Assembly: GCF_900111125.1 (NCBI RefSeq)
Contig: NZ_FOGE01000013.1
Span: forward strand, 79,066-143,065
Length of the DNA stretch: 64,000 nucleotides
Source of the DNA: Sphingobium sp. YR768
GTDB lineage: Bacteria > Pseudomonadota > Alphaproteobacteria > Sphingomonadales > Sphingomonadaceae
Direction of reading: 5' to 3'
The notes below the pieces were generated by a model, which worked only from the letters and a program-made list of their open reading frames with translations, was not told the origin of the DNA and made no database searches. Below are positions 9,991 through 18,000 of the stretch, piece after piece. Positions within the stretch are counted from its first letter, which is position 1; every line of letters begins with the position of its first letter. A program made the position numbers and the translations under genes.

Positions 9991-11139
9991 TCAGGCGGCG
10001 GCCGAACGGACGTCTCTCGGAACGTAGGCGGGATAGTCGGTGAGGCCTTCCGCCCCGCCGCCATAGAGCGTCTCGGGACGCAGCGGATTGAGCGGCCAGT
10101 CATGGGCGATCCGCGCAGGCAAGTCGGGATTGGCGATGAACGGTCGGCCGAAGGCGACGAGATCGGCAAGACCGCTGGCGATCAGATCCTCGGCACGCTG
10201 CGCGGTGTAGCGGCCCGCATAGAGGATGCGCCCGCTGAAGGCCGCGCGAACCGCCTCTCGGAAGGAGGAGGGGAGGTCCGGCGCGTTGTCCCAATCGGCT
10301 TCCGCAATCGAGAGATAGGCGACGCCGAACTCTTCCAGCAGCTTGATCGCGGCGATGTAGGTCTGATGCGGATCGGGCTCGACCAACCCGATGTAGACGC
10401 GATCGACATCGGTGCTTTCGAACAGCGGGGTGAAGCGCACGCCTAGCCGATCCGCGCCGATGGCATCGGAGACCGCGGCGACGATCTCGCGCAGGAAACG
10501 CAAGCGGTTCTCGATCGAGCCGCCATAAGCGTCCTCGCGTCGGTTGGCGTGCGCCGAGATGAACTGGTTGACCAGATAGCCGTTGGCGGCGTGGATCTCG
10601 ACGCCGTCGAAGCCGGCCGCGATTGCGTTGCGGGCTCCTTGGACGTAGAGCGACACCAGTTCGCAGATTTCGGCAACCTCGAGCGCGCGGGGCGGAGATG
10701 GCGCGACCAGTTCGCCGGTGCCGGGCGCTGTTTCGATGAAGGCCTTGACCTTCTCGGCCGGGATGGCCGACGGGGCGACCGGCGCGCCGCCGTGCAACTG
10801 GGCGTGCGAAACACGTCCGACATGCCAGAGTTGGGCGAAGATTACGCCACCTTCGGCATGGACGGCATTGGTCACTTCGCGCCACCCTGCGATCTGGGCT
10901 TCGCTGTAGATGCCGGGCGTCCAGGCATAGCCCTGGCCGCGCGGTTCGATCTGCGTGCCTTCGCTGACCATAAAGCCCGCACCGGCGCGCTGGGCATAAT
11001 AGCGCGCCATCAGGGCGGTCGGAACGTCTCCGGGCTGGGCGGCGCGCTGGCGAGTCAGAGGCGGCAGCACGATGCGGTTGCGCAAGGTGTGCCGGCCGAG
11101 CGGGACAGGAGTGAACAGAGCGGGGTGGCGGGTCATCAT
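9991..11139 (-). CDS. Old yellow enzyme family FMN oxidoreductase (NemA-like)
   Basis: FMN-dependent NAD(P)H ene-reductase that reduces activated C=C bonds (N-ethylmaleimide, enones, nitro esters); 382 aa. Conserved OYE pieces: PLGRHTLRNRIVLPPLTR at the N-terminus, GGVIFAQLWHVGRVSH, the substrate-binding His/Asn in EIHAANGYLVNQF, then GSIENRLRFL and a C-terminal DLVAFGRPFIANPDLP. Two adjacent ATGs (11139 and 11136) are both served by GGAGAT. It fits an operon that removes electrophiles and quinones. Confidence 0.92.
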   Translation of the reverse strand: MMTRHPALFTPVPLGRHTLRNRIVLPPLTRQRAAQPGDVPTALMARYYAQRAGAGFMVSEGTQIEPRGQGYAWTPGIYSEAQIAGWREVTNAVHAEGGVIFAQLWHVGRVSHAQLHGGAPVAPSAIPAEKVKAFIETAPGTGELVAPSPPRALEVAEICELVSLYVQGARNAIAAGFDGVEIHAANGYLVNQFISAHANRREDAYGGSIENRLRFLREIVAAVSDAIGADRLGVRFTPLFESTDVDRVYIGLVEPDPHQTYIAAIKLLEEFGVAYLSIAEADWDNAPDLPSSFREAVRAAFSGRILYAGRYTAQRAEDLIASGLADLVAFGRPFIANPDLPARIAHDWPLNPLRPETLYGGGAEGLTDYPAYVPRDVRSAAA

Positions 11140-11261
11140 GATCTCCTGGGAATACGTGGATCAACCGGTGCCTTTCGCAGGCGCGCGGCATTGCTCCTTC
11201 CGGTCCGGCGGCGCGGGACGGAGGCGATGGTCTGTTGCGGTCTCGTTGGATGGTGGCGGGG

Positions 11262-11396
11262 TTAACGCCCTGATCGCAGGCGTTGCGGCAACCCGAAGCG
11301 CCATGTCTGCGCCAGAAATCCGATCATCTGGATTTCTTCTGCGTAGAAGGGCTGCGCGAGCAACGCGGCGCCGATCCAGTGCTTCAGGCTGCGCAT
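11262..11396 (-). CDS. Small ORF (44 aa) coupled to ABM monooxygenase
   Basis: A 44-residue reading frame starting MRSLKHWIGAALLAQPFYAE. It is supported by a near-perfect Shine-Dalgarno sequence (AAGGAGGT) that overlaps the stop codon of the upstream ABM gene, leaving 10 nt to its ATG at 11396. That arrangement is typical of translational coupling. No domain is recognised; the N-terminal half is amphipathic to hydrophobic. It may be a genuine small protein or leader-like peptide. Confidence 0.5.
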   Translation of the reverse strand: MRSLKHWIGAALLAQPFYAEEIQMIGFLAQTWRFGLPQRLRSGR

Positions 11397-11406
11397 CGCG
11401 ACCTCC

Positions 11407-11700
11407 TTAGGCCGAAACGGGATCGAGGACGAAGGCAGTCCGCTCGGCAAGATCGCCGATCGCAGCGAGATAGTCCTGGAAGTGCGGGGTCGCGCGGTGC
11501 GCGGCGACCGCGTCAGAGTTGGTGTAGAGCTCGTCCAGCACGAAGCGCGTGGGCTCACTCTGATCCTGCCAGAGATCATAGCGCAAGTTGCCCGCTTCCG
11601 CCCGGCTCGGGACGAGCATGCCGTCGAGCAGAGTACGGAGCTGATCGGCCGCGCCAGCACGTGCGGTCAGTACGGCAACGATCTTCACAGGGTTGGTCAT
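11407..11700 (-). CDS. Antibiotic biosynthesis monooxygenase (ABM) domain protein
   Basis: Stand-alone ABM-fold protein of 97 aa, the size of YgiN-type quinol monooxygenases. It starts with MTNPVKIVAVLTARAG and carries the typical LRYDLWQDQSEPTRFVLDELY and AAHRATPHFQDY stretches of the dimeric ferredoxin-like barrel. The start at 11700 drops a poorly conserved in-frame extension. In an operon with an OYE and a DJ-1 protein, quinone or electrophile handling is the likely role. Confidence 0.85.
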   Translation of the reverse strand: MTNPVKIVAVLTARAGAADQLRTLLDGMLVPSRAEAGNLRYDLWQDQSEPTRFVLDELYTNSDAVAAHRATPHFQDYLAAIGDLAERTAFVLDPVSA

Positions 11701-11771
11701 AGAGGTAATCCTTGATGAATAGGTGGGCTTGGTGGCGCGCATCCGCAGCGCGCCACTTGTCATGCGTGTGC

Positions 11772-12572
11772 TCATGCCGCCGGCGGCGGGCCGCCGAGCG
11801 CCGCGATCATGGCCTTCGCGACCGCGTGATCGGAGGCGGGGTTCTGACCGGTGATCAGTTCGCGATCGACGACCACGTTGGCGGCGAAATCTTCAGGAGC
11901 AGCCGAAACCTCGCCACCTGCCAGCCGCAGGGCCTTGGGCATGTCGAAGTACAGTTCGCCCTTCAGCAGGTGCTCTTCGGCAATCTTTTCCTCGCTCGCC
12001 GAGAAGACCGTCATGCGGTAGCCCGCATAGATCCAGTCCTTGGCAAGGTCGGCCGCCTTGGCGTCGTCGCCCTCGATCAGGGCCGCCCTGTACGCTGCCG
12101 GGTCGGCCAGGGCGGCAACGACCGCGACAGGGCCATGGCAGAGCAGCCCGGTCGGCTTGGCCGCCGCATGGAAGTGGCGCAGGATGGCGCCAGCCTCGCT
12201 GCTCTGCATCAGGTCGACCGCCGGAGCATGGCCGCCGGGGACGAACACGCCTGCAAACTTGTCCAGACCCTGTTCGATGACCAAGGCCAAGGTGTGAACC
12301 TCGTTCATGGCCGGGTGCTCGGCAAAGAAGTCCCGGGCGCGCTCATAGGCGGCCTGGTCGTCCCCGAAATGCTGCACCGTATCCGATGCTTCGTCGATGT
12401 GCGGCTTGGTGCCGTCGAGCGTGGCGAGCACGACATCGTAGCCCGCCTCGATCAGCGCCATTGCGGGCACCACCGTCTCGTTCAGATACTGGCCGATCGT
12501 GGCCGAGCCGCCGCCGCGCAGTTCAATCTGCGTAGCGTTGGATCCGAGGAAGAGCACTTTCGTATTGATCAT
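11772..12572 (-). CDS. DJ-1/PfpI family protein (type 1 glutamine amidotransferase-like)
   Basis: DJ-1/PfpI superfamily protein, 266 aa, beginning at the ATG at 12572 behind GGAGG. The nucleophile-elbow cysteine lies in GLLCHGPVAVV, preceded by FAGVFVPGGHAPAVDL, the common HchA-like arrangement. The C-terminal end (DRELITGQNPASDHAVAKAM) is typical of the subgroup. Relatives act as glyoxalase III, deglycases or chaperones. It is the first gene of the operon controlled from the divergent LysR promoter. Confidence 0.85.
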   Translation of the reverse strand: MINTKVLFLGSNATQIELRGGGSATIGQYLNETVVPAMALIEAGYDVVLATLDGTKPHIDEASDTVQHFGDDQAAYERARDFFAEHPAMNEVHTLALVIEQGLDKFAGVFVPGGHAPAVDLMQSSEAGAILRHFHAAAKPTGLLCHGPVAVVAALADPAAYRAALIEGDDAKAADLAKDWIYAGYRMTVFSASEEKIAEEHLLKGELYFDMPKALRLAGGEVSAAPEDFAANVVVDRELITGQNPASDHAVAKAMIAALGGPPPAA

Positions 12573-12669
12573 CTGAGCCTCCATTGTCTCACCGCATTCG
12601 CTGCGGACGAGTGGAAAATGGCCCATTCCGACATATTCCAGAAGTTTATTGTCTTGATGTCAGATATAC

Positions 12670-12679
12670 GCTCTAGAGC
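12670..12679. promoter_or_regulatory. Palindrome in the divergent DJ-1/LysR promoter
   Basis: GCTCTAGAGC is a perfect 10-bp palindrome ending 8 nt before the LysR start, in the only gap between the divergent DJ-1 operon and the regulator. This is where a LysR-type protein would bind for autoregulation and activation. The T-N11-A form of the site was not clearly found. Confidence 0.4.
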
Positions 12680-12687
12680 ATGTCTGT

Positions 12688-13590
12688 ATGCGATACGACC
12701 TTAACCTGCTCCCGATCTTTGTCGCCCTGATGGACGAGCGCAGCGTTACGCGCGCGGCCGAGCGCGTCGGGATGACGCAACCGGCGCTATCCAACGCGCT
12801 CTCGCGGCTGCGATTGATGCTGCAGGATCAACTGTTTATCCGTGAGCGGTACGGGATTCAGCCTACTGCCGTCGCCCTGGAACTCGCACCCGCGATCGCC
12901 GATGCGCTGGCGAAGCTGGATGATACGGTGCTGGGCCAGCAGGGCTTCGATCCCGCCAAGGCGGAGCGGGTTTTTACGATAGCGCCCAACGGCTACGTCG
13001 AGTTCGTGCTCATCCCCGCCATCGTCGCTAGGCTCCAGCAAGTCGCGCCCGGCATCAAGCTGCGGCTGACGCCCTATGGCAACGATCTGGTCGAGACCGG
13101 CGTCGTCTCGGGCACCACCGCGCTGGTACTCGGTCGCATCGTCGATCCGCCCGACAATCTTGTCGTCCAGCACCTGATGGACGAGAGCCTCGCCTGTGCT
13201 GTGCGGGCGGATCATCCCACTGTCGGCGATGCGATGACCCGCGTGCAGTTCGAGGCGCTCAAGCACGTCAATATCATACCGCCAGGGCGGATGCGCGCGG
13301 GGCTGTTCCAGGCGCTCGCACAGCAGGAAGTCAAGCGTGAGGTGGCGATCTCGGTGACCAATTTCTTCGCGGTCGCCGAGATGGTGGCCGTCACCGACTA
13401 TTGTGCAACGCTTCCGTCTTTGATCTGCAGGCGGCTGCAACAGGATCATCGCCTGAAGATCCTTGCCGCACCGGTAGATCTGGGCACGTTCCCGGTCGAG
13501 ATGGCTTGGCATGTGCGATACCGACAGGACCCGGCTCATCGCTGGTTGAGAGGGCTGGTCGCAGAGGTCGCGCGAGAGTTGTCGGCCTAG
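12688..13590 (+). CDS. LysR-family regulator of the electrophile operon
   Basis: LysR-type transcriptional regulator, 300 aa. Its N-terminal winged HTH (LPIFVALMDERSVTRAAERV, then MTQPALSNALSRLR) resembles the NodD/NahR/LinR branch, which begins RYDLNLL. The rest is a periplasmic-binding-like effector domain. It is divergent from the DJ-1/ABM/OYE/SDR/Sad operon across a 115-nt gap. By the usual LysR rule it senses a ligand made or removed by that operon, probably an aromatic or an electrophile. Confidence 0.9.
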   Translation: MRYDLNLLPIFVALMDERSVTRAAERVGMTQPALSNALSRLRLMLQDQLFIRERYGIQPTAVALELAPAIADALAKLDDTVLGQQGFDPAKAERVFTIAPNGYVEFVLIPAIVARLQQVAPGIKLRLTPYGNDLVETGVVSGTTALVLGRIVDPPDNLVVQHLMDESLACAVRADHPTVGDAMTRVQFEALKHVNIIPPGRMRAGLFQALAQQEVKREVAISVTNFFAVAEMVAVTDYCATLPSLICRRLQQDHRLKILAAPVDLGTFPVEMAWHVRYRQDPAHRWLRGLVAEVARELSA

Positions 13591-13885
13591 AGTTACCCCC
13601 TCCGAGCACTCCCCTTCAGTCTGGTCAATGAGACGGCTAATCGTGCGGGTGTCGGCTCTTCGCGGAAGCCGACATCCGCCGATCATGGTGGGAACGACGG
13701 CCCTTTCCCACGACGCGGCGTTCGGCTTTCGGCAGCACGCGACCAGAGCACGAACATGACGTAATCGCGGGAGCGCCGGCCGTTGGCCAGATGCACGGGA
13801 TTACTGGAAGGTTGGTTGCACCCCGATAAGATGAAGAACGGGCTCACGATTTTGGACCGGGCCCAGCATCATATGGAGGACAACC
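13591..13885. other. Non-coding stretch, no feature recognised
   Basis: The 295 nt between the LysR gene and the IS110 scrap contain only short shadow frames. I see no hairpin with a U-tract and no coding similarity. It is probably debris from the insertion event next to it. Confidence 0.4.
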
Positions 13886-14071
13886 GTGCAACAGCATATA
13901 GGACTCGACGTCTCCCTAAAAGACACTTCAGTATCGTTTCGTCAGAACGGCAAGCGCATTTGGCGTGGCAAGTGTGCATCCGACCCGAAGCTTGTCGCAG
14001 AAGTGATCCGAAAGCGCACACCGAAAGCAAAGCAAGTGGTATTTGAGACCGGACGCGGCAAAGCCACCTAA
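13886..14071 (+). pseudogene. IS110-family transposase, N-terminal fragment
   Basis: A GTG-started frame with GGAGGA upstream reads QQHIGLDVSLKDTSVSF, then WRGKCASDP and VVFETGRG. This is the beginning of the DEDD RuvC-like domain of IS110/IS1111 transposases (IGLDVS...T is their signature; the first catalytic Asp is in it). It stops after 61 residues where the family runs to about 320-400. No IS110 C-terminal Ser-containing domain is seen downstream. It is therefore a dead 5' fragment. Confidence 0.8.
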
Positions 14072-14229
14072 CGTGCTGGGCAGGCGCTGGCTGAATCGGT
14101 CAACAATGTGCACCGCGGCGTAACAGGCAAAGACCCCGTAGTCGTTATCGTCACATATGCCGGCGCGCACGGGCAGCCGCTATCAGTTCTGGTAGGTGCC
14201 CAAGGCAAACCCGGTCACTGAGCCGAAGC

Positions 14230-14263
14230 TGTAGACAAGGAGATAGTGTCCTCCTTGTCTACA
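14230..14263. repeat. Perfect 13-8-13 inverted repeat
   Basis: TGTAGACAAGGAG, an 8-nt spacer (ATAGTGTC), then CTCCTTGTCTACA: both arms are perfect over 13 bp. It lies 81 nt upstream of the ABM gene at 14345, between that operon and the IS110 scrap. The two readings are a regulator operator at the operon promoter, or a recombinase site (the arm and spacer lengths equal those of loxP). No tyrosine recombinase gene is present in the window. Confidence 0.7.
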
Positions 14264-14344
14264 AATAGTAGAATGATGGCGTCTTTTGTCGGCTCTCGAC
14301 GGCCCCCATATCCTCCTTGGCCCCCACCGGGCAAAGGAGCTTGA

Positions 14345-14644
14345 ATGATTTACGAAGTTGCCAACGTCCTGATTAAGAGCGGCATGGGCCAGCAATTTGA
14401 GCAGAGCTTTTTGCAAGCGCTACCGCTGTTCAAGCGTGCAGCCGGTTGCAAGAGCGCGCGCCTTGAGCGGTCAGTCGAAGACCTTGATCGGTATCTGATC
14501 GTCATCGGTTGGCAAACCCTGGACGACCATGTCGTCGGATTTCGGACGTCTGACGATTACGCTCTTTGGCGCGCGTTGGTCGGCGACTTTTTTGCGGCCC
14601 CGCCGCTCGTGGATCATACCGAAGTCATCGTCTCAGGCTTTTGA
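14345..14644 (+). CDS. ABM-domain monooxygenase-like protein
   Basis: 99-aa stand-alone ABM-type protein (MIYEVANVLIKSGMGQQFEQSF..., LERSVEDLDRYLIVIGW, then the FAAPPLVDHTEV end). The AGGAG ribosome site supports the start. It is the first gene of a three-gene operon with an epimerase-like protein (16-nt gap) and a CMD-family protein (45-nt gap). It is distinct from the ABM protein at 11407. Substrate unknown; relatives oxidise quinols or act as small-aromatic-binding dimers. Confidence 0.8.
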   Translation: MIYEVANVLIKSGMGQQFEQSFLQALPLFKRAAGCKSARLERSVEDLDRYLIVIGWQTLDDHVVGFRTSDDYALWRALVGDFFAAPPLVDHTEVIVSGF

Positions 14645-14660
14645 CAGATAAGGATCGAGC

Positions 14661-15560
14661 GTGAAGATTTTCGTTACCGGCGCCAGCGGCTTTATCGGCG
14701 GATCCTTTGCGGCAGAAGCCGTGCGACGTGGCCACCAGGTTCGCGGCCTAGTGCGTTCGCAGCAAAAGGCCGAGGCCTGCGAGGCATTCGGCATCGTACC
14801 AGTCCATGGCACGCTGACCGATCACGAGCTGCTGGCTGCGGAGGCATCCGCTGCAGACGCGGTGGTCAATGCTGCAAGCAGCGACGATCGCCCCGCCATC
14901 GACGCTTTGCTGAAGGCGCTTGCCGGGTCCGGCAAGGCTCTCCTCCACACCAGCGGCAGCAGCATCGTGGCGGACGACGCCAATGGCGAGCCGAACGATA
15001 TCGTGATCGACGAGGATCATCTCCCCGCTCCTACGAAGGACAAGGCCGCGCGCGTGGCATTGGATCAGACGATCCTGTCGCAACCTGGCATCCGCTCCAT
15101 CGTCCTTTGCAATTCGCTGATATTCGGCGATGCGCTGGGACCAGATGCACGGAGCGTTCAGCTTCCGCTGCTGATCGACTTTGCGCGAGAAACAGGGCAA
15201 GCCGCTTATGTCGGACGCGGCCTGAACCGTTGGTCCACCGTGCATATCGCCGACGTGGTCGATCTCTATCTACTCGCCTTGGAACACGCGTCTGTAGGTA
15301 CGTTTGCTTTTGTGGAAAGCGGCGAAGCATCTTTTGCGGACATGGCACGTTCCATCGCAGCCGGGTTTGGCCTGGGCGATCCTGTATCCATAACGCTTGA
15401 CGTAGCGGAGGCCCGCTGGGGGCGCGCACGCGCCCGATATTCGCTGGCGTCGAACAGCCGCGTTCGCAGCCTGCGGACGCCGGGGCTGGGGTGGGTGCCT
15501 GGCAGAACGTCCGTCCACCAGTGGATAACGGACCATCTCGCGACCGCGCCGATGGGCTGA
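14661..15560 (+). CDS. NAD-dependent epimerase/dehydratase family protein
   Basis: Extended-SDR protein, 299 aa. The nucleotide-binding motif is KIFVTGASGFIGGSFAAEAV at the very N-terminus. The usual YxxxK is not obvious (the expected region reads KDKAARVALDQ), so activity as a sugar epimerase is doubtful. The family often annotated as SDR with NAD(P)-binding only (NmrA/epimerase-like) fits better. VHIADVVDLYLLALE is the typical C-terminal helix. It is co-transcribed with the ABM and CMD genes. Confidence 0.82.
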   Translation: MKIFVTGASGFIGGSFAAEAVRRGHQVRGLVRSQQKAEACEAFGIVPVHGTLTDHELLAAEASAADAVVNAASSDDRPAIDALLKALAGSGKALLHTSGSSIVADDANGEPNDIVIDEDHLPAPTKDKAARVALDQTILSQPGIRSIVLCNSLIFGDALGPDARSVQLPLLIDFARETGQAAYVGRGLNRWSTVHIADVVDLYLLALEHASVGTFAFVESGEASFADMARSIAAGFGLGDPVSITLDVAEARWGRARARYSLASNSRVRSLRTPGLGWVPGRTSVHQWITDHLATAPMG

Positions 15561-15605
15561 GGTTGGATCTGGCATTCTTCTGCTTTATTTTTCAAGGAAA
15601 TCGAT

Positions 15606-16190
15606 ATGACTAAATCATCGCAAGTGAACGACATGATCAGCTCGAAGGTAGAGATCGAATTCCCCGATTTTTCGACACTTCCCGATGCCGTTCAAAAGAA
15701 GTTCGAAGACCAACCAACGAAGGTGAATTTCTTTCGCATGTTGGGTCATAGCGCAGGCGCCTTTATCCCGGTCATGGATCTCACCAACGCAATCTTCCGC
15801 GACCTGACGATTTCCGATTATCACAAGGAGCTGTTGGTCCTCATGGTCGGTGCCCATGCAAGCGTGGCCTATGAATGGGAACAGCATGTCTCCATCGCCC
15901 AGGCCGCAGGCGTCCGCCCCGAACAGTTCATCGCGATCGCCGAAGATCAACTCAATGATACCGGAGCATTTAGCGACGATGAGCGCGTGCTTCTGCGCTT
16001 CGGCAAAGCCGTTCTTGAAAAGGGCAAGGCGCCCGGCGTGCTACTCAAGCATGCGTTGCGGCACTTCTCGATTCAGGAACTCAGCGATGCCATCATCGTC
16101 CTGGGCTATTATCGGATGATCGCCGCGCATATCCAGACCTTCGACATCCCGATTGACGCCCAAACAGACGGTGACTGGATCAAGGGATGA
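15606..16190 (+). CDS. Carboxymuconolactone decarboxylase (CMD) family protein
   Basis: CMD/AhpD-fold protein, 194 aa. The signature region reads LLVLMVGAHASVAYEWEQHVSIAQAAG; the redox CxxC of AhpD is absent and replaced by the YEWEQH form, so it is not a peroxiredoxin-reductase-type member. This form is common in small proteins next to dehydrogenases in sphingomonads. It is the third gene of the ABM-epimerase-CMD operon. The reaction is unknown. Confidence 0.85.
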   Translation: MTKSSQVNDMISSKVEIEFPDFSTLPDAVQKKFEDQPTKVNFFRMLGHSAGAFIPVMDLTNAIFRDLTISDYHKELLVLMVGAHASVAYEWEQHVSIAQAAGVRPEQFIAIAEDQLNDTGAFSDDERVLLRFGKAVLEKGKAPGVLLKHALRHFSIQELSDAIIVLGYYRMIAAHIQTFDIPIDAQTDGDWIKG

Positions 16191-16208
16191 ACGTGGGAAG
16201 GTAAGTAG

Positions 16209-16830
16209 ATGATCAAGACCGTTCTTGTCCGCGCTCGCGACCGACATCGGTTAGCGGAGATCCTTTAGGTCGCATCGAAGTTCGGTTTAGGCGCATTGCT
16301 CGTCCGTCTCGGGATCGGGCACCTAGAGGTAGCGGGGACAGTTGTTGCGGCCCCTTGATCATTGCCGACGCGCACGCGCCTCGTGCTGGAGGCGCTGGGT
16401 CCGACCTTCATACAGTTCGGACATCATCGACACGTGCGGTGATTTGCTCTCGCCCCAGTGGACAGCCGAACTGGACAACTTCAGAGTAGGGCGCCGACGC
16501 TGCCCTTCGTCGAGTTCCGTCTGGCGGTGAAAGAGGGCTTCGGGCAATCGCCGGAATCGGCGTTTGCCCATTTCGATCCCGAGCCGCTGGCCGCGGCGTC
16601 GATGGCGCAGGTCCACCGCGTGATGCTGGCCGATGGTCACGCAGTCGTGCTGAAGATCCGTTGACGGGATCTCGCCGCGCGATGGCGACATGTTGTCGCG
16701 CCGCCGGGATCAACCCGGCGACGATCGCCCAGCTCGGCGCCGACGTGGTGTTGAGCAACGGACAATTCCATGCCGATCCCACGCCACAGGAATGCCCGGT
16801 ATCGGTTAAGAAGCCGCCGTTCGCGGAGGC
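16209..16830 (+). pseudogene. Decayed ABC1/UbiB (AarF) kinase-like gene
   Basis: Pieces of an ABC1-kinase protein can be read in order on the plus strand. An ATG at 16209 opens MIKTVLVRARDRHRLAEIL, then a TAG stop, then KFGLGALLVRLGI. Next come LVLEALGPTFIQFG (about 16380), GDLLSPQWTAELDNF in a second frame, TLPFVEFRLAVKEGFGQ and FDPEPLAAASMAQVHRVML. Finally QLGADVVLSNGQFHADPTP appears near 16700-16790. AAASxAQVH and FHADPxP are ABC1 signatures. There are at least two stops, two frameshifts and a deletion of the segment between the two signatures. The gene is dead. Confidence 0.8.
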
Positions 16831-17102
16831 TTAGTGAACAGCGGCTTTGTCCCACTTGCCGCCTACTAATGTCGACCCATCCTTGCCGTTCAGCCGCCAA
16901 AATTCGACACCTAGGTGCGGACCGGCAGCTAACCCGGCAGATGTCGACCAGATTACGACGTTCTGTAACGGCGATCTGAATGGCAGATTTTGCCAAACCC
17001 CGTCGCCTACTTCATGAAAATCATTCTGGCGGCGACGCGACTGAAATCTAACCTACTCAGGACACAAATGATCGTTAGGGATACCGAAGCTTCGTCGCCA
17101 TC
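16831..17102. other. Non-coding tail after the UbiB-like remnant
   Basis: About 270 nt without a credible frame, terminator or repeat. It ends at the stop of the minus-strand SDR. Nothing recognised. Confidence 0.35.
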
Positions 17103-17951
17103 TCAGTTGGCCTCGAAGCCGGTCGACCGGGAAAGCGCCTCCCAGCGAGCAACCTCTGCCCGCATATCGTCCAGCTTCTGATCAACCAATCTGAGGGCAT
17201 CTTCGCCCAGGAACAATCGAACCGGCGGGTTCTTGTCCTCGACGATCCTCAGCAATGCTTGCGCCGCCTTGGCCGGATCGTTCGGCTGGTTGCCGCTCTT
17301 GGCCTGTCGCGCAGCCCGTATAGGGTTCATCACCGCGTCATAATCCGCGATGCTGCGCGGCGTTCGATCCATCGAGCGGCCAGCCCAGTCGGTGCGAAAC
17401 TGCCCGGGTGCCAGCGTCGTAACTTTTATGCCGAACGCTGCGACCTCCTTGCCCAGCGCTTCGGAAATCCCCTCCAGCGCAAACTTACTGCCGCAATAGA
17501 AGCTGATCCCGGGCATCGTGATGAACCCGCCCATCGAGGTCACGTTAACGATATGCCCGCGACGACGCGTACGCATACTAGGCAACACCGCCTGCATCAT
17601 TGCCACCGGGCCAAACACATTCGCGGCAAACTGCCGCTGGAGATCATCCATCGACGATTCTTCAAGCACGCCTTCATGGCCGTAGCCCGCGTTGTTCACC
17701 AATACATCGACAGGACCGACATCGCGCTCGGCTGCGGCTATCGCCAACGGAATGGAAGCGAAGTCTGTCACGTCCAGCAGCAGCGGGCTCGCGCGGTCCG
17801 GTGCGAGAGAAACGAAAGCATCCGCGTCTTCCTGGCGCCGCACCGTCCCGATGACTCGGTGACCGGCCTCCAAGGCGCCTTGAGCAAATGCTCGGCCCAG
17901 CCCAGAGCTGACGCCGCTTATGAGAAAGATTTTTTGGCTATCGTCGGTCAC
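17103..17951 (-). CDS. Short-chain dehydrogenase (SDR)
   Basis: Classical SDR, 282 aa, from a GTG at 17951 (VTDDSQKIF) served by AGGAG; the longer in-frame ATG at 18161 would lie inside the divergent TetR gene. Motifs: LISGVSSGLGRAF (nucleotide site), VNNAG, catalytic Ser in NVTSMGG, YCGSKFA with Tyr and Lys. The long C-terminus (PNDPAKAAQALLRIV ... PVRLFLG) matches the NAD-dependent oxidoreductase group that also includes the SDR at 27885. It is divergent from, and probably controlled by, the TetR gene. Confidence 0.88.
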   Translation of the reverse strand: MTDDSQKIFLISGVSSGLGRAFAQGALEAGHRVIGTVRRQEDADAFVSLAPDRASPLLLDVTDFASIPLAIAAAERDVGPVDVLVNNAGYGHEGVLEESSMDDLQRQFAANVFGPVAMMQAVLPSMRTRRRGHIVNVTSMGGFITMPGISFYCGSKFALEGISEALGKEVAAFGIKVTTLAPGQFRTDWAGRSMDRTPRSIADYDAVMNPIRAARQAKSGNQPNDPAKAAQALLRIVEDKNPPVRLFLGEDALRLVDQKLDDMRAEVARWEALSRSTGFEAN

Positions 17952-17978
17952 GCGTACACTCCTGCAGGACAAAATAAT

Positions 17979-17992
17979 TATATCATGATATA
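17979..17992. promoter_or_regulatory. TetR operator candidate (14-bp palindrome)
   Basis: TATATCATGATATA is a perfect palindrome in the 49-nt gap between the divergent SDR and TetR genes, ending 8 nt before the TetR ATG. A TetR dimer bound here would block both promoters. It is the strongest operator-like site in the window. Confidence 0.6.
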
Positions 17993-18000
17993 GATGTGCG

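Noticed and set aside
13783..14046. 87-codon ORF overlapping the IS110 scrap
   Set aside because: It is in another frame of the transposase fragment and shows no family pattern.
14230..14263. Intrinsic terminator
   Set aside because: Strong stem, but no U-tract, and it lies upstream of a gene start rather than after a gene.
15606..16190. AhpD-type peroxidase
   Set aside because: The redox CxxC is missing, so only the CMD fold is claimed.
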